From the NCBI GenBank assembly GCA_934247125.1, contig CAKQIZ010000005.1, forward strand, positions 1 to 44,714: 44,714 nt of DNA. The letters are read 5' to 3'. This document shows, piece after piece, positions 32,199 through 38,876 of this stretch. Origin of the DNA: an uncultured Clostridia bacterium. GTDB taxonomy: Bacteria > Bacillota > Clostridia > Peptostreptococcales > Anaerovoracaceae. How positions within the stretch are numbered: position 1 is the stretch's first letter; every line of letters starts with the position of its first letter. Position numbers and translations under genes: made by a program. The notes under the pieces are model-generated. The model saw only the letters and a list, made by a program, of their open reading frames with translations. It had not been told where the DNA came from and did not search any database.

Positions 32199-33197
32199 CT
32201 ATTTCATCGTTCCTATCAGCGTCAGATGTATCACATGCTTTGTAAGTCCATCGATCCCCAGAAAGCTTTCGGTGAGACTTTTTTCATAACCGCCTATATC
32301 GGTCGCTGCCAGATTCATACATGTTGCAGCAAGCTGGATATTTTCTGCTATCTCTCCCGCCTCGATGTATCCGAACTGCATAGCCATATCTCCGTATTTT
32401 CTGGAATTATCATAAAGCGAGTACACATAATATACAGCAATACCAAGGTTATCATTATCTATATTTATCCCGAAAGCCGATATGCGGTTGTATTCCTCAA
32501 TATCCGCATCGGACAGCCTCCTTATAAGACGTACCGACTGAGTCAGCGGCAGATATGTATATATTCCCTTGTCCAGACCTTTTACATTGAATGCCACGAA
32601 ATAAAGCGTTACCGGATAAAGTCCTCCGCCTGACGGACTGCATCGCACGACGCCCGTATAATCTTCTCCCAGGGTCACCGTTGCCGGCATGTTGTGGAAT
32701 GTATTGAAATCAAATTTTCCGCTGGGCCCGTCTCCGTAGTAAAGCAGAGTGGCAAGCTGTTCAGAGGTAAGCGGTTTGCCGCCCATTTCTCTTATGCTTC
32801 TTCTTGAGCGTATCACGCTTCCGAGCGACTCCTTGAGCGGAAGATATTTCGGCAGCTTTATGGTTTCCTCATGCTCTATGATATTCTCTTCTTTAAGCTG
32901 GCGGTTGCTGAGCGCCCCTTTTACACCAAGTGATGATGAGTAATGAAATACACCTATCGGCATCCCCATCTCAAGAGAACTTCTTTTGGCATTGAGCAGA
33001 TATTCCTCTCCTATAAGGCGTGTAGACTCTTCTGCCCATACAGCACTTCGATAGCAGCCCTCCGGCGCCTTTACACCCAGCGACTCCGAATAGATGGTCA
33101 CCGGCATATTCGATGCTGTATCCGTTATCATCCAGACGATCCCTTTCTCCGCCTGCCCAAACGTGGAAGGCTTCATTTTTGTTTTTTTCTGTTTCAT
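32199..33197 (-). CDS. SagB-type FMN-dependent azoline dehydrogenase
   Basis: This 332-residue nitroreductase-fold protein of the SagB type has the family pattern IRSRRSIREMGGKPLTSEQLATLLYYGDG (~122-150), VRCSPSGGGLYPVTLYFVAF and a C-terminal NLAATDIGGYEK segment. It would use FMN to oxidise thiazolines and oxazolines to thiazoles and oxazoles. Its presence means the mature product probably holds aromatic azoles rather than only azolines. AGAGAGGAG precedes the ATG. It is placed between the ABC permease (28 nt) and the SagC-like gene (15 nt). The order differs from the classical sagA-B-C-D-E-F-G-H-I layout, in which sagB directly follows the precursor. Confidence 0.9.
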   Translation of the reverse strand: MKQKKTKMKPSTFGQAEKGIVWMITDTASNMPVTIYSESLGVKAPEGCYRSAVWAEESTRLIGEEYLLNAKRSSLEMGMPIGVFHYSSSLGVKGALSNRQLKEENIIEHEETIKLPKYLPLKESLGSVIRSRRSIREMGGKPLTSEQLATLLYYGDGPSGKFDFNTFHNMPATVTLGEDYTGVVRCSPSGGGLYPVTLYFVAFNVKGLDKGIYTYLPLTQSVRLIRRLSDADIEEYNRISAFGINIDNDNLGIAVYYVYSLYDNSRKYGDMAMQFGYIEAGEIAENIQLAATCMNLAATDIGGYEKSLTESFLGIDGLTKHVIHLTLIGTMK

Positions 33198-33225
33198 ATA
33201 GCTCCTCTCTTTTCTGATCCCGTTC

Positions 33226-33960
33226 CTAATCCCATTTGAATATAACTGCTGTTATAAGAATGAATACTCCGGCAACAGCCAGAAGTACAAAACTGTCTCC
33301 TTTAAGGTCTGCCAGACCTGCACCTTCCCATATATCACGCATCATCGAGACACTGTATGACAGCGGCATGGCCTTTATCACCTTATCCATGGCATCCGGC
33401 ATGAATTCGACCGGCATGCTTGCACCTGACAGAAACATCATCGGGAATCCTATCACCATGCCGAGAGTCTGTGCGACCTTTGCAGTCCTGCTCACAGATG
33501 CTATGAACAATCCTATCGCAAATACCGCGATGCCTGATAAAACAAAACCATATATCAGAAGCGGTATGCTCCCTGTGAAACTGCTGTCATATCCGAAACG
33601 TCCGATAAGCAGCACGATCAGCATGCCGATCACCGATATGATAAAATACATGATAACGTCAGCCGCCAGAAAAGCCATCGGACTTAGCGGTGTCATCCTG
33701 TATCTCCGCAGCTCTCCGCGTTCTCTGCTCCCTGCCACTGCCACCGGCAGACTGATAAGGCCTGTACCTGCGAATACGAGTCCTACGAAAGACGGCAGCA
33801 TCACATCAACAGTCCCGCTGCCCCCGAACATCTGCGACGGTTCATTCCCGTATACCATCCCGAAAATAAGGAGCAGCATGGGACAGAATATGATCGAAAA
33901 AAACAATGCGATATATTCTCTTGTCATAAGAATACATTTAGTTTGTAAAATCGCCAGCAT
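33226..33960 (-). CDS. ABC-2 type exporter permease
   Basis: This 244-residue membrane protein has about six hydrophobic helices of the ABC-2 transporter type: YIALFFSIIFCPMLLLIFG, GRERGELRRYRMTPLSP-like cytoplasmic loop (SRERGELRRYRMTPLSP), GFPMMFLSGASMPVEFMP and a late IWEGAGLADLKGDSFVLLAVAG. It pairs with the ATPase 4 nt upstream to form an exporter like SagG/SagH for the mature peptide. Only one permease gene is present, so it probably forms a homodimer, whereas streptolysin-S clusters have two. It could also give self-resistance. Confidence 0.87.
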   Translation of the reverse strand: MLAILQTKCILMTREYIALFFSIIFCPMLLLIFGMVYGNEPSQMFGGSGTVDVMLPSFVGLVFAGTGLISLPVAVAGSRERGELRRYRMTPLSPMAFLAADVIMYFIISVIGMLIVLLIGRFGYDSSFTGSIPLLIYGFVLSGIAVFAIGLFIASVSRTAKVAQTLGMVIGFPMMFLSGASMPVEFMPDAMDKVIKAMPLSYSVSMMRDIWEGAGLADLKGDSFVLLAVAGVFILITAVIFKWD

Positions 33961-33964
33961 AATC

Positions 33965-34873
33965 CTACCCCTTCACTTTCACTTTATAATAAAAATAGTC
34001 TTCAAAGCTGCTTTCGCGGCTCTGTATATTTGACAGTCCGAGTTCTTTTCTGTGATACAGATCATCCAGACTGAATTTCCGATCTGTATAGATGCGGTAT
34101 CGCTTTTCACCGATCTCTTCCATACCTGAACAGCCGCGCATCCTGTTCACAGACTGCTCCAGCCTTTTCCTGCCTGCTTCCGCTTCAAATTCAACAACGC
34201 CGCTGAACGGCAGCTTGGCTGTCAGTTCTTTTGCAGTGCCTGTATCCACGACGCTGCCTTTGTTCACCAGCATCACCCGATCGCATATCTTTTCCGCCTC
34301 CTGCATATAATGTGTAGAGACCAGGATCGTTTTACCCTGCTTTTTCAATTTGTCCACATAATTCCAGACTTCCTGACGCGATACCGGATCAAGTCCTGTA
34401 GACAGTTCGTCAAAGAAAAGGATATCCGGATCATGTATGACCGCCAGCAGTATGAACAGTCTCTGTCTCTGACCGCCTGAAAGCCTGGAACAGTATGCTC
34501 CCGCTTTTTCTTCAAGGTTGAAAGCCCGCAGAAGTTCCGCTGTGTCCGCTTTTTTATGAAAAAGTGCCGCCTGCAGATGTATGGCCTCACGCACCTTTAT
34601 ATTGACCGGCAGATCGCTTTCCTGCAGCTGTGCTCCGACATGATAGACCAGCTTTTTATGGTCTTTTACCGAATCCATTCCATGTATCGTTATCGTTCCC
34701 GAGTCCTGCCTGCGCAGCCCGAGCATCATCTCCATGAGTGTCGTCTTGCCTGCTCCATTCGGGCCTATGATGCCGTATACCTCGCCTTTTCTGACCGAAA
34801 ACGATATATCATCTACCGCTTTGTTTTCTTTGTAATATTTTTTGACATTATTTACTGCTATCTCCAAATTCAC
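33965..34873 (-). CDS. ABC transporter ATP-binding protein (SagG-like)
   Basis: This ~302-residue ATPase has Walker A (GPNGAGKTT), Q-loop, signature LSGGQRQR, Walker B (ILFFDELSTGLDP) and H-loop (STHYM), plus a ~75-residue C-terminal extension usual in drug- and peptide-exporter ATPases. It drives export with the ABC-2 permease that follows by 4 nt. The start is uncertain: GTG codons at 34876 and 34873 and a TTG at 34867 are all in frame. AGGAG ends at 34878, so 34873 or the TTG is most likely. It lies ~20 nt after the radical SAM gene, in the same operon. Confidence 0.9.
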   Translation of the reverse strand: MNLEIAVNNVKKYYKENKAVDDISFSVRKGEVYGIIGPNGAGKTTLMEMMLGLRRQDSGTITIHGMDSVKDHKKLVYHVGAQLQESDLPVNIKVREAIHLQAALFHKKADTAELLRAFNLEEKAGAYCSRLSGGQRQRLFILLAVIHDPDILFFDELSTGLDPVSRQEVWNYVDKLKKQGKTILVSTHYMQEAEKICDRVMLVNKGSVVDTGTAKELTAKLPFSGVVEFEAEAGRKRLEQSVNRMRGCSGMEEIGEKRYRIYTDRKFSLDDLYHRKELGLSNIQSRESSFEDYFYYKVKVKG

Positions 34874-34892
34874 CACACTCCTTTTTCCGTGA

Positions 34893-36095
34893 TCAGATAG
34901 AGTTCCATGTTTTTTCCCCGCGCATCTGTCCGCGTCTGAAGTTCAGCTCCCATATCGGGAGTCTCCTCATGCAAGTTCTCTCTTTGTCATGTGCTCCGCT
35001 TTTTCTTAAAAAACTGCCGACCCAGCATCCGTAAAGTATTCTCTGCTCATCCTCCGAAAACTCATCCTCGAGTTCCTTCATCAGCTGCAGCAGGCATACC
35101 GGCTGTTCGTCAGTAACTTCCAGATCAAGCGGCAGCTTCATCGTCAGGCAGCCTCCCATACAGCTTTTCCTAAACCTGCATGTATTACACTGACCCTGCA
35201 GCGAATCGGCCCGGTCACTTGCAAGAAACATGTCCATATTGCCCCGGACCGTCCTGATACGTTCCTGTATTTCGGTAACAGGATCTGCTTTGTCTCCTGC
35301 TGCCTGCCCTTCCCTTCTGCAGCACAGCCCCATGTCTTCAGGGAGGAAAGAGCACGGTACTACTGTGCCGTGACAGTCGTAAATGATATGCTGTCTTGAT
35401 CCGCCGGCGCACTTCCTCGTAAGCATGAACTCCATTATCCCTCGCAGAAAGCTTATGTCTCTGTCTTCCTTTTCCATAGATCCGCTGTTTGCGATCGTCA
35501 TAAGTGCGATCGTCCTCAGTATCCCCATGAAAAAATCTCTGTCCATTCTCTGCCCGGCGGCTCCCCTTATTCCCACGACAGGGGTGTATCGGATAAACTC
35601 GGCTCCCGAATCCCATGCAAAGCCTGCAAGATTTTCCATTTCACCTCTGTTTTCCTCAGTGACCGTGCATCCTATGCCGAGCCGCACACCTGCTTTCCTG
35701 AGTTTATTTATATTCTCCAGGATCTTCGGGAGAGAATCTGTTCCCGTAAGCCTTTCATGGAGTTTTTCATCCAGTGTATGAAGGCTTATGCGTACAAGCG
35801 TGCGGCAGCGCCTGTATGTGTTTATTATTTCTTCGTCAAGATACAGTCCGTTCGTGGTAACGACTGTCCAGTAACCCTTTTCGTGTGCTGTTTCCAGTAT
35901 TCTGCAATATTCGGGATGTATCGCAGGCTCTCCGCCCGTCAGCGTCGTGATACGATATCCGCTTTTCCTTCCCGCATCCAGCGCATTTTCTGCATCCGCC
36001 AGCGTTATATACGCATGTTCTCTGCCGTATTCCCACGCCCCGCAGAAACTGCACTTCATATTGCATGCTGTTGTAAGATGTAAGTCTAGATTCAT
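34893..36095 (-). CDS. radical SAM/SPASM peptide-modifying enzyme
   Basis: This 400-residue protein has the radical SAM motif at its very N-terminus (ACNMKCSFC; C11, C15, C18), GGEP in TTLTGGEPAIHP, and the partial TIM barrel. The C-terminal SPASM-type region has many cysteines: CAGGS, YDCHGTVVPCSF, LCC, CNTCRFRKSCMGGC and a final CLLQL. SPASM enzymes typically cross-link or otherwise alter ribosomal peptides. I start at 36095 (MNLDLHL) because AGGGAG lies 7-8 nt upstream. It is the first enzyme gene after the precursor (94 nt gap). Streptolysin-S clusters lack such an enzyme, so it marks this pathway as a hybrid. A cofactor-maturation or other role cannot be excluded. Confidence 0.88.
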   Translation of the reverse strand: MNLDLHLTTACNMKCSFCGAWEYGREHAYITLADAENALDAGRKSGYRITTLTGGEPAIHPEYCRILETAHEKGYWTVVTTNGLYLDEEIINTYRRCRTLVRISLHTLDEKLHERLTGTDSLPKILENINKLRKAGVRLGIGCTVTEENRGEMENLAGFAWDSGAEFIRYTPVVGIRGAAGQRMDRDFFMGILRTIALMTIANSGSMEKEDRDISFLRGIMEFMLTRKCAGGSRQHIIYDCHGTVVPCSFLPEDMGLCCRREGQAAGDKADPVTEIQERIRTVRGNMDMFLASDRADSLQGQCNTCRFRKSCMGGCLTMKLPLDLEVTDEQPVCLLQLMKELEDEFSEDEQRILYGCWVGSFLRKSGAHDKERTCMRRLPIWELNFRRGQMRGEKTWNSI

Positions 36096-36189
36096 CTGAT
36101 CTCCCTTTTTCTTTACCTGTACCGCCGTCAGCCATGCGTATGAGATCATTGATGATAATGGTCATTCAGGTTTTGTTTTAACGGTTTTT

Positions 36190-36306
36190 TTAGTAGCAGC
36201 ATGTACAGCAAGTGCAGTTTGCACAGCTGGTAGTGCCTCCCGGCGCCAGCTCTACGAATGCATCATGAGCGCATGTAGCGCCTATCTTAGCTTTGTATGT
36301 GAGCAT
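36190..36306 (-). CDS. RiPP precursor peptide, SagA-like
   Basis: A 38-codon frame has a perfect AGGAGG 7 nt before its ATG. The N-terminal 24 residues form a leader ending in FVELAPGG, which closely resembles the VAPGG junction of streptolysin-S-type precursors. The last 14 residues, TTSCANCTCCTCCY, form the core with six Cys, four Thr and one Ser, so 11 of 14 residues could be cyclised. It lies directly upstream of the modification genes on the same strand, as expected for the substrate. The core is far shorter than in SagA and has no Gly/Ser-rich tail. Cleavage after GG is inferred by analogy. Confidence 0.88.
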   Translation of the reverse strand: MLTYKAKIGATCAHDAFVELAPGGTTSCANCTCCTCCY

Positions 36307-36395
36307 GTTTTCACCTCCTTTCTTCTCTCGATCTCAAGCGCATGGCTGATGGCGATCTGCCGGTTTTCCTGTAAAACCTGTAAAAAAAATAGCAT
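36282..36395 (-). CDS. possible upstream small frame overlapping the precursor gene
   Basis: A 37-codon frame starts at 36395 with a GGAGGG site ~8 nt upstream and ends 25 nt inside the precursor gene in another frame. The peptide begins MLFFLQVLQENRQIAIS and is mostly helical and charged, with no family match. Its ribosome site is good, and the overlap could couple its translation to that of the precursor. It may be a regulatory upstream frame, a small leader-like peptide, or chance. Confidence 0.3.
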   Translation of the reverse strand: MLFFLQVLQENRQIAISHALEIERRKEVKTCSHTKLR

Positions 36396-36524
36396 ATGAT
36401 CGTCCCTCCCTTCTATCCGATTCTGGTAAAGTTCTGTTTAAATCATGGTTAAATGGCCGGGAGCACATATATGCCCTCTGTACCCCGCAGCTCCGTATCC
36501 GCTGCCCGGGCCCGATGCAGATCC

Positions 36525-36553
36525 TGTGAAATCATGTGAAATTCTATGAAAAT
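36525..36553. repeat. three 10-bp phased direct repeats upstream of the aro promoter
   Basis: TGTGAAAT (36525-36532), TGTGAAAT (36535-36542) and TATGAAAAT (36545-36553) follow one another at 10-bp steps, one helical turn. They lie between the divergent RiPP cluster and aro operon, ending 23 nt before the aro -35. The spacing fits a site where regulator subunits bind side by side on one face of the DNA. The regulator is unknown. Confidence 0.45.
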
Positions 36554-36576
36554 ATTTATCAACTCTAAAAAACATC

Positions 36577-36605
36577 TTTACAGTTAGATTTCAAAGTGGT
36601 AAAAT
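36577..36605 (+). promoter_or_regulatory. aro operon promoter
   Basis: -35 TTTACA (36577-36582), an exact 17-nt spacer and -10 TAAAAT (36600-36605) predict transcription from ~36612. The leader peptide start lies ~57 nt downstream and aroF ~335 nt downstream, leaving room for the attenuator. Confidence 0.65.
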
Positions 36606-36618
36606 CATAGCAAACACG

Positions 36619-36638
36619 ATGTATGATTACTCATACAT
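36619..36638 (+). other. 5' leader hairpin of the aro transcript
   Basis: ATGTATG (36619-36625) pairs with CATACAT (36632-36638) around a 6-nt loop, near the expected 5' end of the aro leader RNA. It may protect the RNA or serve as an operator just downstream of the start site. Confidence 0.4.
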
Positions 36639-36668
36639 GATGCATAAATATTTAAAGAGGACAGGATC

Positions 36669-36755
36669 ATGTTAATCAGAAGATTTGCAGCTGAATATTT
36701 TTACTTTTACTTTACTTTCTTTAGGGGTAAGGTGAATTTCGCTGCAACGAGATAG
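36669..36755 (+). CDS. Phe/Tyr-rich leader peptide of the aro operon
   Basis: A 28-codon frame starts with ATG at 36669, preceded by AAAGAGGACAGG. Residues 9-18 read EYFYFYFTFF, five Phe and three Tyr in ten codons. This density is characteristic of leader peptides that let ribosomes sense charged tRNA-Phe and tRNA-Tyr. The frame ends at TAG (36753-36755), beyond the 5' arm of the antiterminator (36730-36745), so a ribosome stalled at the Phe/Tyr run or moving past it would change RNA folding. The operon encodes the enzymes for exactly these two amino acids. The peptide itself probably has no other function. Confidence 0.85.
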   Translation: MLIRRFAAEYFYFYFTFFRGKVNFAATR

Positions 36756-36823
36756 CTGATCTGAACTGACACAGGACTTGGTTTAAAGGCATCCGCAAGT
36801 GAAATTCACTTGCGGATTTTTTT
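36730..36823 (+). promoter_or_regulatory. Phe/Tyr attenuator: antiterminator and terminator
   Basis: The terminator is a near-perfect palindrome, ATCCGCAAGTGAA (36791-36803) with TTCACTTGCGGAT (36805-36817), followed by a T-run to 36823. A competing antiterminator forms when GTGAATTTC (36732-36740) pairs with GAAATTCAC (36801-36809). It extends on both sides (36730-36745 with 36795-36811, one bulge and G-U pairs) and destroys the terminator. The 5' arm lies within the last codons of the leader peptide. A ribosome stalled at the Phe/Tyr codons (ending at 36722) leaves this arm free and favours read-through. A ribosome reaching the stop codon covers it and favours termination. Confidence 0.8.
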
Positions 36824-36946
36824 ATAACGGAAGAAATATCTCCCCGCAGTTTCCGCCGTATAAAAAACCCGAGCCGAAACAGGGTCCCGAATAAACGATT
36901 TCACACAACCATCGCATCGCTAAGAAAAAGAAAGAAGGAAAACAAA

Positions 36947-37957
36947 ATGATCGTTGTATTAAAAGACAATCCCGATAAAAAACAACTCGACAATCTGGTG
37001 TCATGGCTCAAAAGCATGGGCCTCGACATCCACTTCAGCGAAGGACAGTCAGCCACTATCATGGGGCTCATCGGCGACACCAGCGCAGTCGACATAGACC
37101 TGATAAACGCACTCGACATCGTCGACACAGTAAAGCGTGTCCAGGAACCGTACAAGAATGTGAACAGAAAATTCCATCCGGAAGATTCCGTTATAGAGAT
37201 CACTAAAGACGTGAAGATCGGCGGAGGCAGCTTCCAGGTGATCGCAGGTCCGTGCTCAGTCGAATCAGAAGACCAGATCTGCCTGGTCGCAGAAGAAGTA
37301 AAAAAGGCAGGCGCAGGACTCCTCAGAGGCGGTGCATTCAAGCCGAGGACGTCACCTTATGCATTCCAGGGCATGCGCGCAGAGGGTATCGACCTCCTTC
37401 TCGAAGCCAAGGAAAAGACAGGACTTCCGATCGTCACAGAAGTAATGGACATCTCACAGCTGCCGCTTTTTGAAAACGTCGACGTCATCCAGGTCGGTGC
37501 GAGAAACATGCAGAACTTCGAGCTCCTGAAAAAAGTCGGCAAGCTCGACAAGCCTATACTCCTCAAGAGAGGCCTGGCAAACACACTGCAGGAACTCCTG
37601 ATGAGCGCAGAATACATCATGGCCGGCGGCAACGAAAAAGTCATCCTTTGCGAAAGAGGAATAAGAACATTCGAAACCGCTACGAGAAACACTCTCGACC
37701 TTTCGGCGATCCCGCTCCTCAAGACGATGACTCATCTGCCGATCATAGTTGACCCGAGCCATGCGACAGGGATCGCATCCATGGTAAAACCGATGGCGAT
37801 GGCAGCAACTGCAGCCGGTGCGGACGGACTCATGATCGAAGTCCACAACAACCCGCCTGCAGCTCTGTGTGACGGCGCACAGTCACTCACACCGGAGGCA
37901 TTCGCAGACGTGATGAGATCCGTCGATCTCATCAGACCGCTCGCTTACAAGGGCTAA
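36947..37957 (+). CDS. aroF: 3-deoxy-7-phosphoheptulonate synthase (DAHP synthase)
   Basis: This 336-residue enzyme condenses phosphoenolpyruvate and erythrose-4-phosphate in the first step of the shikimate pathway. It has an N-terminal ~85-residue ferredoxin-like regulatory domain (MIVVLKDNPDKKQLDNLV...) fused to the type I-beta catalytic barrel, as in Thermotoga DAHP synthase. Catalytic motifs AGPCSVES, GGAFKPRTSPYAFQG and DPSHATG are present. The regulatory domain in such enzymes gives feedback inhibition by Tyr or Phe, which would add to the transcriptional attenuator. It is the first structural gene, starting ~120 nt after the attenuator; that gap holds no further feature. Confidence 0.95.
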   Translation: MIVVLKDNPDKKQLDNLVSWLKSMGLDIHFSEGQSATIMGLIGDTSAVDIDLINALDIVDTVKRVQEPYKNVNRKFHPEDSVIEITKDVKIGGGSFQVIAGPCSVESEDQICLVAEEVKKAGAGLLRGGAFKPRTSPYAFQGMRAEGIDLLLEAKEKTGLPIVTEVMDISQLPLFENVDVIQVGARNMQNFELLKKVGKLDKPILLKRGLANTLQELLMSAEYIMAGGNEKVILCERGIRTFETATRNTLDLSAIPLLKTMTHLPIIVDPSHATGIASMVKPMAMAATAAGADGLMIEVHNNPPAALCDGAQSLTPEAFADVMRSVDLIRPLAYKG

Positions 37958-38012
37958 CGGCAAGGGTCAACGGCAAAGACAAAAGACAAGCTTATATGAC
38001 AGGAGAAAAACG

Positions 38013-38852
38013 ATGGAAATAGGAATAATAGGACTGGGCCTCATCGGAGGCTCCCTCGCCAAAGCAATAAGTCAGAACACCGACAACACGGTTTACGGAT
38101 ATGACATCTCCGATCAGGTCGTAAAAAAGGCGGTCCTCGTGAACGCTATCGAGCAGCCGCTGACCGACAGCCTGCTGCCGCAGTGCGACATAGTGATCGT
38201 GGCGCTTTACCCTAAGGCAGCCATCGAATACGTGCAGGCGCATGCCGATCTTATCAGACCCGGCGCGATAGTAGTCGACTGCTGCGGAGTCAAGAAGATC
38301 GTGTGCGACGCACTGATCCCGCTCGCCGAGGAAAAAGGCTTCCTGTTCGTCGGCGGACACCCGATGGCAGGCCTCGAACATTCAGGCTTCACTTATGCGA
38401 AAAAATCACTGTTCAACAACGCGTCGATGATCTTCACGACGACAAAAGGCCCGATCGAGAGCATCAGCAGACTCAAAGACCTGTTCACCTCGATCGGCTT
38501 CACGAACATAGAGATCACCACACCCGAGGAGCACGACAAACGGATCGCGTTCACATCACAGCTGGCGCACGTGGTCTCCAACGCATACATCAAAAGCCCG
38601 ACGGCCATGCAGCACGCAGGCTTTTCCGCTGGAAGCTACAGGGACCTGACCAGAGTCGCCAAGCTCAACGAAGACATGTGGACCGAACTTTTCCTCGAGA
38701 ACCCCGAAAACCTCGCAGAAGAGATCGACACGCTGATCGAAAACCTGAAGCTTTACAGCGACGCGATCAAGGCAAACGACAGCGGCACACTCCATGCGCT
38801 GCTCAAAGACGGCCGCGAAAAAAAGGCCATAATAGATGGAGAAATATTCTGA
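38013..38852 (+). CDS. tyrA: prephenate dehydrogenase
   Basis: This 279-residue NAD-dependent enzyme oxidises prephenate to 4-hydroxyphenylpyruvate for tyrosine synthesis. It has the Rossmann motif GLGLIGGSLAKAI at the N-terminus, VDCCGVKK, the GGHPMAGLEHSG substrate motif and a helical C-terminal half with TSQLAHVVSNAY. There is no ACT domain or fused chorismate mutase, and the length is normal for a single-function TyrA. AGGAGAAAAACG precedes the ATG. It lies 55 nt after aroF and 24 nt before aroB. Confidence 0.94.
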   Translation: MEIGIIGLGLIGGSLAKAISQNTDNTVYGYDISDQVVKKAVLVNAIEQPLTDSLLPQCDIVIVALYPKAAIEYVQAHADLIRPGAIVVDCCGVKKIVCDALIPLAEEKGFLFVGGHPMAGLEHSGFTYAKKSLFNNASMIFTTTKGPIESISRLKDLFTSIGFTNIEITTPEEHDKRIAFTSQLAHVVSNAYIKSPTAMQHAGFSAGSYRDLTRVAKLNEDMWTELFLENPENLAEEIDTLIENLKLYSDAIKANDSGTLHALLKDGREKKAIIDGEIF

Positions 38853-38876
38853 TCCGCGGATCACAAGGAGAAAATC

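Noticed and set aside
36190..36306. Precursor as a sactipeptide, lanthipeptide, lasso peptide or thiopeptide
   Set aside because: YcaO, SagC-like and SagB genes with the APGG junction identify an azole peptide. There is no lanthionine synthetase, lasso cyclase or thiopeptide pyridine-forming enzyme. The SPASM gene suggests an extra step, not a pure sactipeptide.
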